From assembly GCA_964478225.1 (NCBI GenBank), contig CAYZHM010000002.1, positions 1 through 64,000 on the forward strand: 64,000 nt of DNA, read 5' to 3'. The position numbers and the translations under genes are program-made. Source of the stretch: CAYZHM01 sp964478225. GTDB lineage: Bacteria; Pseudomonadota; Alphaproteobacteria; Micavibrionales; Micavibrionaceae. Below the pieces are notes generated by a model. The model ran no database searches, was not told the origin of the DNA, and saw only the letters and a program-made list of their open reading frames with translations. Shown one piece after another: positions 49,938 through 58,510 of this stretch. Each line of letters opens with the position of its first letter. Within the stretch, counting starts at the first letter, position 1.

Positions 49938-50882
49938 ATGATCATAGCCATTACAGGCGGTGCGGGGTTTATTGGAGGCCGGCTGGCGCAGCTTTTGCGC
50001 GGGCAAGGCCATGATGTACGCATTCTTGATGTCACCGGTAATGATCCTGTCGATGTCCGGAATAAGGACGCCGTTATAAAGGCGCTGCAGGGTGTGGATG
50101 TTGTTTATCATCTCGCTGCCGAGCACCGTGATGATGTCAGTCCGCTTTCCCTTTATTATGATGTGAATGTTGGCGGGGCGGAGAATATTGTAGCCGCTGC
50201 AAAACAAAATGGCCTCTCAAAAATTATCTTCACAAGCTCTGTCGCGGTTTATGGACTCGATGTGGGCGAGTCCAAAGAAACAGATGTGCCACAGCCGTTT
50301 AATGATTACGGGCGCTCGAAACTGCAATCGGAAGAGGTGTTTGAAAAATGGGCAGCCTCTGACCAGAAAAATACTCTGGTGACCATGCGTTTGGTTGCAA
50401 CATTTGGCCCTGGCAATCGCGGTAATATTTATACGCTGATGGAGCAAATTGCGGGTGGTAAGTTTATTATGGTTGGAGATGGCTCCAATAAAAAATCGAT
50501 CGCCTATGTTGAAAATGTTGCGGCGTGTTTGGCTTATTGCCTGAATTTCAAGCCCGGCCTTCATCTTTACAATTACGCTGACAAGCCAGACATCTCCATG
50601 AAAGAAATGGTGGCTGATATCAATGCCGCTCTTGGTACGCAAAAGAGCCTGCCGCCATTGCCGTATGCGCTTGGGCTGGCGGGCGGGAAAATTTTTGATG
50701 TTGCGGCGAAAGTGACGGGCAAAAAATTTCCAATCAGTGAAGTTCGCGTCCGAAAGTTTTGTGCCAATACAATTGTAAATGCTGACAAGATTTTTTCTAC
50801 CGGATTTAAAGCACCGCATCGTTTGCAAGACGGTCTAAAGTCCATGATTGCGGCGGAGTTCCAAAAACGAGACGCGGCATGA
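49938..50882 (+). CDS. NAD-dependent epimerase/dehydratase
   Basis: A 314-residue extended SDR acting on nucleotide sugars. NAD-binding GGAGFIGG is at 7-14 and the catalytic YGRSK has Tyr124 and Lys128. The C-terminal sugar-binding half is shorter than in GalE. It overlaps the next glycosyltransferase by 4 bases, so the pair probably makes and attaches one surface sugar. The precise substrate is open; UDP-glucose 4-epimerase-like or dTDP-rhamnose-type activity are both possible. Confidence 0.88.
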   Translation: MIIAITGGAGFIGGRLAQLLRGQGHDVRILDVTGNDPVDVRNKDAVIKALQGVDVVYHLAAEHRDDVSPLSLYYDVNVGGAENIVAAAKQNGLSKIIFTSSVAVYGLDVGESKETDVPQPFNDYGRSKLQSEEVFEKWAASDQKNTLVTMRLVATFGPGNRGNIYTLMEQIAGGKFIMVGDGSNKKSIAYVENVAACLAYCLNFKPGLHLYNYADKPDISMKEMVADINAALGTQKSLPPLPYALGLAGGKIFDVAAKVTGKKFPISEVRVRKFCANTIVNADKIFSTGFKAPHRLQDGLKSMIAAEFQKRDAA

Positions 50883-51955
50883 AGATTCTTTACGTCATCA
50901 ATCATATTGATTGGTTTTGGTCACATAGATTGCCCCTCGCGGTTGCGGCGAAAGAAGCCGGATATGAAGTGCATGTTGCCGTTCCCGAAGCTGATGATAA
51001 ACTTTCGCAGCATGGATTTTTTGGCCATGATTTGCCCGGGAGTGCGAAAGCGCAAATTCCCGCTCTGCGAAAAATCTATCAATCTCTGCAACCCGATATC
51101 GTTCATGCGATTACGCTGAAAACAGCTTTCATAGCGGGTTTGGCAGGAACAGGTTTGTCGTCCATACGCTTCGTTCATACAATTGCCGGGCTTGGCTATT
51201 TGTTTTCTCCCGGGCTTCAACCTCTCGTCATGCGACTGGCATTGACCCCCTTTTTAAAACTTGCCTTCAACAATGCACAAATGGTTTTTCAAAATCCTGA
51301 CGATTGTAAATTGCTCCAAACATATAAAATTGTTTCTAAACCGCAATGCCATCTTATTCGAGGTTCCGGCGTGGATCTCAATCAGTTTCCCTATACAGAC
51401 GAACCGGTCAAAGATGTGCCGGTTGTTGTGATGCCAACGCGCCTTGTTCACGACAAAGGTATTGCCGTTTTCATTGAGGCCGCAAAAATTTTACAAAGCC
51501 GTAACGTCCAAGCTCAATTTCAAATCGCAGGAGGAATTACGCATCATAATCCGCGAGCGATTTCAAAATTGGAAATGGAGGACATGATAAAAAATTCTCC
51601 TGTCGAATGGCTTGGAAAAGTTTCTGATATGCCTGCGCTTTATCAAACGGCAAATCTGATTGTTTATCCTTCTTATTACGGAGAAGGCGTGCCAAAAGTG
51701 TTGCTGGAAGCGGCGTCTAGCGGACGCGCGATTGCGACAACCGATCACCCCGGTTGCCGCGAAGTTGTGAATGATGGGGTGCAGGGTTTTCTTGTTCCGG
51801 TGAGAGATGCGGAAGCCACAGCAAATGCGATAGAAAACTTATTGAAAAATTCAGAGCAGCGCAAAGCCATGGGCATCGCTGCGCGCAAACGTGCTGAAGA
51901 TGAGTTCGATGTGAATAAAATTGCCGCGCAAACGCTTACGGTTTATCGGGGATGA
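50879..51955 (+). CDS. Glycosyltransferase family 4 protein
   Basis: A 358-residue GT-B glycosyltransferase. The N-terminal acceptor domain starts MKILYVINHIDWFWSHRLPLA. The C-terminal donor domain has MPTRLVHDKGIAVFIEAAKIL and the EGVPKVLLEAASSGRAIATT signature (the GT4 E-x7-E motif). It is of the type used for capsular or lipopolysaccharide sugars. It is coupled to the epimerase gene by an ATGA overlap. Its 3' end overlaps the convergent DsbD-alpha gene by 20 bases. Confidence 0.9.
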   Translation: MKILYVINHIDWFWSHRLPLAVAAKEAGYEVHVAVPEADDKLSQHGFFGHDLPGSAKAQIPALRKIYQSLQPDIVHAITLKTAFIAGLAGTGLSSIRFVHTIAGLGYLFSPGLQPLVMRLALTPFLKLAFNNAQMVFQNPDDCKLLQTYKIVSKPQCHLIRGSGVDLNQFPYTDEPVKDVPVVVMPTRLVHDKGIAVFIEAAKILQSRNVQAQFQIAGGITHHNPRAISKLEMEDMIKNSPVEWLGKVSDMPALYQTANLIVYPSYYGEGVPKVLLEAASSGRAIATTDHPGCREVVNDGVQGFLVPVRDAEATANAIENLLKNSEQRKAMGIAARKRAEDEFDVNKIAAQTLTVYRG

Positions 51956-52400
51956 TTTCCAGCGTTGCCTGCAATGTTTCAGGGATGCATATCTCGTTGC
52001 ATATCATCATATAAGCCGTTAAATTCACTGTGCGGGGCGAAGATGGGTCTGCGACCGTATAAACAAAGAGAAGATCAAACGTGCCTTCATACCCCTTGAT
52101 GGTAAATCCGGCCTCACTCATCACCCAGGGGTCGGGCCATTGCAGAATATCAAAGTCTTTTGCGTTTACAGATTTGTCCCACTCAAAACGTGGTGGCAAA
52201 CCCGTGTCACCAGGCTCCTTATAATATGTATGCCATCCCTCATCCAATTCCGTACGCAAGATGACAACATATTTTCCATCCTCCTGCTTTGGCGCCTCGA
52301 CAAGAGAAATGCGAATGTTTTTTTCTTGCGCATAAACGAAATTTGTCTGGCTCATCAAAACCATTATCGAGAGGCACAAAAAGGTGTGTATTTTTGTCAT
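51936..52400 (-). CDS. Exported DsbD N-terminal-domain (DsbD-alpha) protein
   Basis: A 154-residue exported protein with a signal peptide (about 1-24, cleavage likely after VYA). The mature part matches the DsbD/ScsB N-terminal immunoglobulin-like domain, with DEGWHTYYKEPGDTGLPPRF and the redox cysteines in ICNEIC (Cys-x3-Cys). In DsbD this domain passes electrons to periplasmic disulfide partners. Here it stands alone without membrane or thioredoxin-like domains. Confidence 0.85.
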   Translation of the reverse strand: MTKIHTFLCLSIMVLMSQTNFVYAQEKNIRISLVEAPKQEDGKYVVILRTELDEGWHTYYKEPGDTGLPPRFEWDKSVNAKDFDILQWPDPWVMSEAGFTIKGYEGTFDLLFVYTVADPSSPRTVNLTAYMMICNEICIPETLQATLEIIPDKP

Positions 52401-52419
52401 GGCTTCATTTTATCACAAC

Positions 52420-52448
52420 TTGCGCAGGACGGAATAAATTGTTTAGAC
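52420..52448 (+). promoter_or_regulatory. Putative promoter of yqgE (leaderless spacing)
   Basis: TTGCGC (52420-52425) and TTAGAC (52443-52448) are 17 bases apart, and the yqgE ATG follows the -10 after only 7 bases. With no Shine-Dalgarno present, a leaderless mRNA is possible. Confidence 0.35.
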
Positions 52449-52455
52449 TGTACGG

Positions 52456-53040
52456 ATGAGCTCTAAAAACCCTCAATTTTCGCTCGCCGGCAAGATTTTG
52501 CTGGCCATGCCAACCCTTGGAGATCCTCGCTTTCACAAGGCTGTCATTCTTGTGTGTGCCCATGATGAAAATGGTGCGATGGGGCTTGTGGTCAATCATC
52601 GCCTGCCGGGCGTAGATTTTAAGGAATTGCTTGAGCAGCTTAAGATCACAACCGATATAGAAGTGAATTTAAACGAAGTTATTCTTCCAATATTCTCAGG
52701 CGGGCCCGTGGAAGGCTCTCGCGGGTTTTTGCTTCATACTTCCGATTTCAAACAAAAAGATACTGTCAATATTGATCAGAATTTTAGTGTGACCGGAACA
52801 ATTGAAGCTCTGCAAAAAATTGCGCGCGGCGAAGGGCCGGATGATATCTTGTTCATACTCGGGTATGCGGGATGGACGGCCGGGCAACTCGAGCAAGAAA
52901 TCAAGGACAATGCCTGGCTGGTGAGCGATCCTGATCCTTCGATTATTTTTCATCACAACGATGATGAGAAATGGGAGCTGGCCACGCGCAAAATGGGTAT
53001 TGATCCCGCCATGCTGTCCAGCGAAGCCGGGCGGGCCTAA
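52456..53040 (+). CDS. YqgE/AlgH family protein
   Basis: A 194-residue protein of the YqgE/AlgH (DUF179) family. The conserved starts are LAGKILLAMPTLGDPRFHKAVI, HDENGAMGLVVNH, FSGGPVE and RGFLLHT, and the end has FILGYAGWTAGQLEQEI. The role is not settled; AlgH affects alginate regulation in Pseudomonas. Divergent from the DsbD-alpha gene. The stop is 5 bases from the stop of the convergent M16 peptidase. Confidence 0.93.
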   Translation: MSSKNPQFSLAGKILLAMPTLGDPRFHKAVILVCAHDENGAMGLVVNHRLPGVDFKELLEQLKITTDIEVNLNEVILPIFSGGPVEGSRGFLLHTSDFKQKDTVNIDQNFSVTGTIEALQKIARGEGPDDILFILGYAGWTAGQLEQEIKDNAWLVSDPDPSIIFHHNDDEKWELATRKMGIDPAMLSSEAGRA

Positions 53041-53045
53041 GTCAA

Positions 53046-54308
53046 TTAAGCTGCCATCGCCTTTGTTATATCAACGCGGTTATCGGCGTGGCCTTTCGGG
53101 CCGAGCGTGCACAATGTTGATTGTGATGAGAATATTTTTTCAGCAGCATTTTTAATATCAGTGCGGCTGATGTTATTAATTTTCTTGATGACCTCTTGCT
53201 GGGCATAAAGATTACCAGACAAGATCAGGTGCTTTGCGTGTTGATCGGCACGCCGCATCATTGACTCTCGTCCCATCAGAATATTGGCCTTCAACTGTGA
53301 TTTGGCTTTGGCCAATTCTTCTTCAGTAATTGTGTCCGTCGATTTTACGATCTCTTCACACAAAACGCGGGTCAGTTCATTCAAGTCATTTGGTGAGCAT
53401 CCGGAATAAATGCCAAAAAATCCGGAGTCCGTATGGCCGCTGTGGAATGAGAAAATTGAGTAAGCCAGGCCGCGCTTTTCGCGTACTTCCTGGAATAACC
53501 GCGAAGACATGCCGCCGCCAAGAATGCTGGAATAGGCCTGTGTCGGGTAATAGAGATCGTCGTCGCGTTTTAGCCCCTCAAATCCGAGGATAATATGCGC
53601 CTGCTCGAGGTCTTTCTCGGTGATGAGGTCACCGCCAGTATAATTGGCGAGATCATATTTAGCGTTTGAGCCCTGAGGCAGAGCGTTGAAATAATTTTGT
53701 GTCAGCTCAACAAGTTGATCGTGTGTCAAATTTCCTGCGGCTGAAATTACGATGTTATTCTGCGTGTAATATGCATTGATAAAATTTTGCAGCGAAGACT
53801 TTTTCATGTTCTCGATGATCTTGACCTGACCCAAAATCGGCGCGCCCATCGTTTGTCCGTGAAATGCGCGCTCGTAAGATTGATCGAAAATCAAATCGTC
53901 TGGCGTGTCGTTGTTCATACCGATTTCCTGGACGATCACTTGTCTTTCGCGCTCAATTTCTTCGTCGGGCAATGTTGAATGCTGAACCATGTCGGAGAGA
54001 ACTTCCATCGCGAGCGCAGCGTCCTCTTTCAGGAGGTGAATATGATATGACGTGATTTCGCGGCTGGTGTAGGCATTAAAATTGCCGCCGACATTTTCAA
54101 TGTCCTCGGCGATCTTCTGCGCATCGCGTGTTTTCGTGCCTTTAAACAGCATGTGCTCAACCATATGCGCGATGCCGTTCTCGCTCATGGCTTCATGGCG
54201 CGTGCCGACGCCGACCCAAACGCCGATGGCGACGCTTTCGACGTCGGGAACGTAATCACTAATAACCCGCAGGCCGCCTGGGAGAGTTGTAAGCTGTATA
54301 TTCGACAT
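53046..54308 (-). CDS. M16 family zinc peptidase
   Basis: A 420-residue M16B peptidase resembling the mitochondrial processing peptidase beta subunit. The inverted zinc motif HMVEH is at 48-52, with the further Glu about 76 residues downstream (EEIERERQVIVQEI), so the active site is intact. The second half-domain carries GGGMSSRLFQEVREKRGLAYS. It is the last gene of the pdxS-pdxT-thrC run; thrC-M16 adjacency is a known alphaproteobacterial order. Confidence 0.93.
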   Translation of the reverse strand: MSNIQLTTLPGGLRVISDYVPDVESVAIGVWVGVGTRHEAMSENGIAHMVEHMLFKGTKTRDAQKIAEDIENVGGNFNAYTSREITSYHIHLLKEDAALAMEVLSDMVQHSTLPDEEIERERQVIVQEIGMNNDTPDDLIFDQSYERAFHGQTMGAPILGQVKIIENMKKSSLQNFINAYYTQNNIVISAAGNLTHDQLVELTQNYFNALPQGSNAKYDLANYTGGDLITEKDLEQAHIILGFEGLKRDDDLYYPTQAYSSILGGGMSSRLFQEVREKRGLAYSIFSFHSGHTDSGFFGIYSGCSPNDLNELTRVLCEEIVKSTDTITEEELAKAKSQLKANILMGRESMMRRADQHAKHLILSGNLYAQQEVIKKINNISRTDIKNAAEKIFSSQSTLCTLGPKGHADNRVDITKAMAA

Positions 54309-54350
54309 GGGGGGTATTGTTAGTCTAAAGCAGGCCGCGAGGCAAGCTAA

Positions 54351-55724
54351 TCAGGCGTTTTTCTTTATAAACCCTTGAATTTCTTTAATATTATTTGACA
54401 TACGGGTTTGTTTTTCGGGTCGCTTAAATAGTTCTGACAAATGCTCTGGGAGCTGTGGCCGCTGACCAATGGCCTTTTCGACGGCGTCGGGAAACTTGGC
54501 CGGATGGGCGCAGGCGAGAGAAATAACCGCGCCTTTTTCTTCCTGCGCGAGTTCCAATGCGCCCTTCATACCTACCGCCGTGTGGGGGTCGAGGACATAG
54601 CCCGTCTCCTCGTAGATTTGTTTGATCGTGGCGAGGGTTTGCTCATCATCGGCGCGGGTGGCGCGAAACCCTGAGAGCGCCCTATCCAAAATATCGTCGG
54701 GCACAACAAAATGCCCCGTCGTTTTGAACTGGTTCATCAAGGTGAGAAGCGCGTCGCTGTTACGTCCCAAAATATCGAACAAATACCGCTCAAAATTGCT
54801 GGAGATTTGAATATCCATGGACGGCGATATGGTCGGCGAAACGCCTGACATTTTCATCTCACCGGTTTCGAAGAACCGTGTGAGGATGTCGTTTTTGTTA
54901 GTGGCGATGGCCAGCGTCTTGATTGGTACACCCATTTGACGCGCGCAATAAGCGGCGAAGACATTGCCGAAATTGCCGGTTGGAACAACAAAAGAAACCT
55001 CACCATCAATTTGCAACACGGCTGTGACGTAGTAAACAATCTGGGCCATGATGCGCGCCCAGTTGATGGAATTCACAGCGGAGAGATTCATCTCTTTGCG
55101 AAATTCCACATCATTGAACATGGTTTTCACGGCGTTCTGGCAATCATCGAATGTTCCATCCAGCGCAATGCAATGCACGTTCGGCGCATCAACGGTTGTC
55201 ATCTGGCGACGCTGCACATCGCTGACGCGGCCATCGGGAAACAGGATAAAAATATTGGTGCGATCCGAATGGCGGCACCCTTCAATCGCCGCGCTTCCCG
55301 TATCACCCGAGGTGGCACCGACGATTGTTATGTGCTGATCGTTTTTGGTCAGCACGTAATCGAACAGGCGGCCGAGGAGCTGCAGCGCGACATCTTTAAA
55401 CGCAATCGTCGGGCCATGAAAAAGTTCGAGCGTGTAGAGATTGTCTTTGAGGTGATGCAGCGGCACGACTTCTGGATGACGAAATTCTTTGTAAGTATCC
55501 TCAATGATCGATTTGAAATCCTCACGCGGGATACAGCCTTCGACGTAGGGGACCATAACCTCCAGCGCGATTTCGGTATAGGATTTTCCTTTGAGGGATT
55601 TGAGATCCAGCTTCGGCCAAGTTTGCGGCACATACAGCCCGCCGTCCGGCGCCAGGCCCTGAAGCAAGACCTGCTCGAAATTCTGAGGCTCGCCCTGCCC
55701 GCGGGTGGAGATGTAAGAGATCAT
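54351..55724 (-). CDS. thrC: Threonine synthase
   Basis: A PLP enzyme turning O-phosphohomoserine into threonine. It has 457 residues: the N-terminal YISTRGQ, the PLP lysine Lys110 in PTIAFKDVALQ, and the phosphate-binding GATSGDTGSAA. The long form with the C-terminal extension (DPHTAVGMKGALEL) is the proteobacterial type. It starts 8 bases after pdxT. thrC and PLP synthesis side by side is a sensible pairing because ThrC needs PLP. Confidence 0.96.
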   Translation of the reverse strand: MISYISTRGQGEPQNFEQVLLQGLAPDGGLYVPQTWPKLDLKSLKGKSYTEIALEVMVPYVEGCIPREDFKSIIEDTYKEFRHPEVVPLHHLKDNLYTLELFHGPTIAFKDVALQLLGRLFDYVLTKNDQHITIVGATSGDTGSAAIEGCRHSDRTNIFILFPDGRVSDVQRRQMTTVDAPNVHCIALDGTFDDCQNAVKTMFNDVEFRKEMNLSAVNSINWARIMAQIVYYVTAVLQIDGEVSFVVPTGNFGNVFAAYCARQMGVPIKTLAIATNKNDILTRFFETGEMKMSGVSPTISPSMDIQISSNFERYLFDILGRNSDALLTLMNQFKTTGHFVVPDDILDRALSGFRATRADDEQTLATIKQIYEETGYVLDPHTAVGMKGALELAQEEKGAVISLACAHPAKFPDAVEKAIGQRPQLPEHLSELFKRPEKQTRMSNNIKEIQGFIKKNA

Positions 55725-55732
55725 GGCTTTAT

Positions 55733-56293
55733 TTAGCGTGATTTCTCCAAATCGACAAACGCTTTATGCATCGGCGAGGGGAAATCGAGGGTCAGCTCGG
55801 GGTGGAAGGTGGTGGCCATGTGGTGGCCGTTCGTGACCCAGACGGGTTTGCCCTCATGCGTGGCCTTAACGTCTAGACCCTTTGTGTTTTCAATGATGGG
55901 GGCACGTATAAAGGAAACGGGATAGCCATTTATGTCGGCGTGGTGGCTGTCGAGCTGGCGGCCGTATCCGTTTCTTTCAACCGTGATTGGAAGAAGACCG
56001 AAAGATTTTTGCGCGGGATTGGTGACTTTTGCAGCCATTAAAATGGTTCCCGCACACACGCCCCAGACCGGTTTGGCTTTGAAATTTTCTGCAAGCGCGT
56101 CCCAGAGATTAAACCGTTCGATGAGGTTCAGCATCGTCGTGCTTTCGCCACCGGGAATAATAAAAGCATCGACCTCATTGAATTGTTCAGGAGTTTTGAC
56201 GGCGCGAAATTCTCCGCCCGCCGCCTCGATATGTTTTCTATGCGGCTCGACCGCGCCTTGTAATGCTAATACGCCGATGACCGGGGTGGTCAT
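55733..56293 (-). CDS. pdxT: Pyridoxal 5'-phosphate synthase glutaminase subunit
   Basis: PdxT makes ammonia from glutamine for PdxS. From the ATG at 56293, which shares one base with the pdxS stop (TAATG), it has 186 residues; a TTG at 56299 is less likely. It has GGVxx-type nucleophile context WGVCAGT (Cys80), PGGES (about 47-51) and the His-Glu pair in TFHPEL. The ribosome-independent PLP route (DXP-independent) is therefore present. Confidence 0.95.
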   Translation of the reverse strand: MTTPVIGVLALQGAVEPHRKHIEAAGGEFRAVKTPEQFNEVDAFIIPGGESTTMLNLIERFNLWDALAENFKAKPVWGVCAGTILMAAKVTNPAQKSFGLLPITVERNGYGRQLDSHHADINGYPVSFIRAPIIENTKGLDVKATHEGKPVWVTNGHHMATTFHPELTLDFPSPMHKAFVDLEKSR

Positions 56294-57192
56294 TACCAAC
56301 CCCTATTCGCCATCTTCATTGGCTCTTCGATCTCGCTGATTTCAATCCCGCGCATCGCTTCGCCGCCGAGTTCCTTCATCGCTTCCAAAACAATCTTCGG
56401 ATTGTCGAAATGAGCCGTGGCCTTGACGATGGCCTTGGCGAATTTTTCTGGATTGTCGGATTTGAAAATGCCTGAGCCGACGAAAACAGTTTCCGCGCCA
56501 AGCTGCATGCATAACGCTGCATCAGCCGGCGTGGCAATTCCGCCTGCCGCGAAGTTCGGCACGGGCAATTTGCCGAGTTCTTTGACCATCTTTACCAGCT
56601 CATAAGGCGCGCCCATGTTTTTGGCTTCGGTCATCAGCTCGGCATCATCCAAAACTGTGATGCGTTTGATGTGCTGATTAATCTCGCGCAGGTGACGGAC
56701 GGCTTCGACGATATTGCCGGTTCCCGGCTCGCCTTTGGTGCGCATCAATGCCGCACCTTCGCCGATGCGGCGCAGTGCTTCACCCAAATTTTTCGCGCCG
56801 CAAACGAACGGCACTTTAAAATCATGTTTGTTGATGTGGTAATCCTCGTCCGCTGGTGTCAGCACTTCTGACTCATCAATGTAATCGACGCCGATCGCTT
56901 CCAGAATTTGCGCCTCGGCAAAATGACCGATGCGGCATTTCGCCATGACGGGAATGGAGACGGATTTCATGATCTGCTCGATCAGCTCAGGCGGAGACAT
57001 ACGCGCCACGCCGCCAGCCTTGCGAATGTCGGATGGAACACGCTCCAGCGCCATCACGGCGACAGCTCCGGCGTCTTCGGCAATCTTCGCCTGATCCGCT
57101 GTAACCACGTCCATAATGACGCCGCCTTTGAGCATTTCTGCGAGGCCTGTTTTAATGTTAATCACTTGTCCGGAGCTGGTTTTTTTGCTCAT
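56293..57192 (-). CDS. pdxS: Pyridoxal 5'-phosphate synthase lyase subunit
   Basis: PdxS condenses ribose 5-phosphate, glyceraldehyde 3-phosphate and ammonia into PLP. It has 299 residues: MALERVPSDIRKAGGVARM (48-66), the Schiff-base lysine Lys85 in VMAKCRIGH, RTKGEPGTGN for phosphate binding, and NFAAGGIATPADAA. It starts the pdxS-pdxT-thrC-M16 run. Alphaproteobacteria more often use the PdxA/PdxJ route, so this pair is worth noting. Confidence 0.96.
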   Translation of the reverse strand: MSKKTSSGQVINIKTGLAEMLKGGVIMDVVTADQAKIAEDAGAVAVMALERVPSDIRKAGGVARMSPPELIEQIMKSVSIPVMAKCRIGHFAEAQILEAIGVDYIDESEVLTPADEDYHINKHDFKVPFVCGAKNLGEALRRIGEGAALMRTKGEPGTGNIVEAVRHLREINQHIKRITVLDDAELMTEAKNMGAPYELVKMVKELGKLPVPNFAAGGIATPADAALCMQLGAETVFVGSGIFKSDNPEKFAKAIVKATAHFDNPKIVLEAMKELGGEAMRGIEISEIEEPMKMANRGW

Positions 57193-57331
57193 CCGTTCTT
57201 TTCCTTATGCAATCTGTGTTCGGGCGCGGCCATTTATACATATATGGCGTGGAAATGCAAAGATTTTAGGGGTGCTTTTGTGTGACGCCAAAAGCCTTTG
57301 ACATTCTCTTCTTTCCTTCTTATAAAGTCTT

Positions 57332-58510
57332 ATGTTAAAAGATAAGCCCGAGGATAGACAAGGCGTTGATCGCCGCTGGTTTTTGCAGGTTACCGGCGCG
57401 GCGCTGGCGCATGCCGGGTTGCCGTTTAATGGCGTTGCCGCCGCGGGGGCGATTGCTGAAACCGCTGCACCGCTCGTGTTCTCGGCCGCGCAAAAATCCG
57501 CGATCGTTGCAGGATTGCAGAGATTCATTCACAAAACAAACATCTATAGTGATAATTGTGACGGTGGTTTTTACTATGACTTACGGTTTGAGCTTTGCGA
57601 GCAACTCGTAGATGGTCAACTCACTCCTGGATTTATGAAAAAGTTCTGTACAGAAAAAACCGCACAGCTCCATAAAATCTTTCTAGAATTCCAATCGCTT
57701 TTGCAAAAAAAATGCGTAGAAAATCCTTCTCTAGAAGCTTTACTGAGCGAATGCCACGCTATTCGAAATCAACACGCCGTAGAGTTAAGACAAAAGGTTT
57801 ATGATGCTTTTACGACTTATCTCTCAGCTAAGAAACAACAAAGAGAGCGGGAAGTAGCCGAAGCACCCTATGACCCCACTGCCGCTTCCTATGCTCACAT
57901 TGTTAGAATAATGAAGGAAAACCCTCATTTGGGCATAGAGTACACTGTCGGCAATATTGTCTTTAAACGTGTTGATCTGCCAGAAAGTGATATAACGGCT
58001 GAGAAGCGAAGTGTACATCTTCCGGGCTGGGGTTTCCATTGCGACGATGACCAGCGCGCACTTTATGACCATGTTCAAGAGGTGGCAAATGCACTCCTTG
58101 CTGCGTGCGATGAGGACATCTACAGCCATTTATCACAAGCAGGGTTTTCTGAAGAGGAGATTCCCTTGGTTATGAAACTCATTAATAGTAATTTCTGGTC
58201 AAATAGTCTGCATCGTCACTACTATGCAAATGATAAGCCCCATGAGCAATCGACACAGCTTTCAATAGATGTGGCTACCAATCAGATTAAAAAATCCGGT
58301 CTTTCCCCACTGGATTATATGAAAAAATATGCTCAGGACATTTCAGGATTCCGCACTCCCGCACAACGCCTTGCTGACCAAGCCCGCATCGCGCGTGTTG
58401 AGAAAAAACTGGAAGAGCGCGCTAGAAAGCACGCAGAAGAATGGCCGCCCCTGGGGTTAGGTGGCGGCCACTATGGTATCCTCCATTACGATAGGTATGA
58501 GTTTTCTTAA
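57332..58510 (+). CDS. Tat-exported protein of unknown function, 392 aa
   Basis: The N-terminus has a twin-arginine motif DRRWFLQ (13-19) followed by a hydrophobic Ala/Gly stretch (about 20-50), a Tat-type signal. The mature part is long, mostly helical and rich in Cys (NCDGGFYYDLRFELCEQL; FCTEKTAQL; LLSECHAI), with a charged C-terminus (RIARVEKKLEERARKHAEEWPP). I recognise no domain. AT content and Lys/Gln use in the middle are higher than in its first 60 codons, so it may be partly acquired or a fusion. Its stop shares TTAA with the acyltransferase. Confidence 0.7.
   Translation: MLKDKPEDRQGVDRRWFLQVTGAALAHAGLPFNGVAAAGAIAETAAPLVFSAAQKSAIVAGLQRFIHKTNIYSDNCDGGFYYDLRFELCEQLVDGQLTPGFMKKFCTEKTAQLHKIFLEFQSLLQKKCVENPSLEALLSECHAIRNQHAVELRQKVYDAFTTYLSAKKQQREREVAEAPYDPTAASYAHIVRIMKENPHLGIEYTVGNIVFKRVDLPESDITAEKRSVHLPGWGFHCDDDQRALYDHVQEVANALLAACDEDIYSHLSQAGFSEEEIPLVMKLINSNFWSNSLHRHYYANDKPHEQSTQLSIDVATNQIKKSGLSPLDYMKKYAQDISGFRTPAQRLADQARIARVEKKLEERARKHAEEWPPLGLGGGHYGILHYDRYEFS

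Noticed and set aside
54936..55736. A 266-codon open frame on the plus strand
   Set aside because: Antisense to thrC, which has all its motifs; the frame arises from codon bias.
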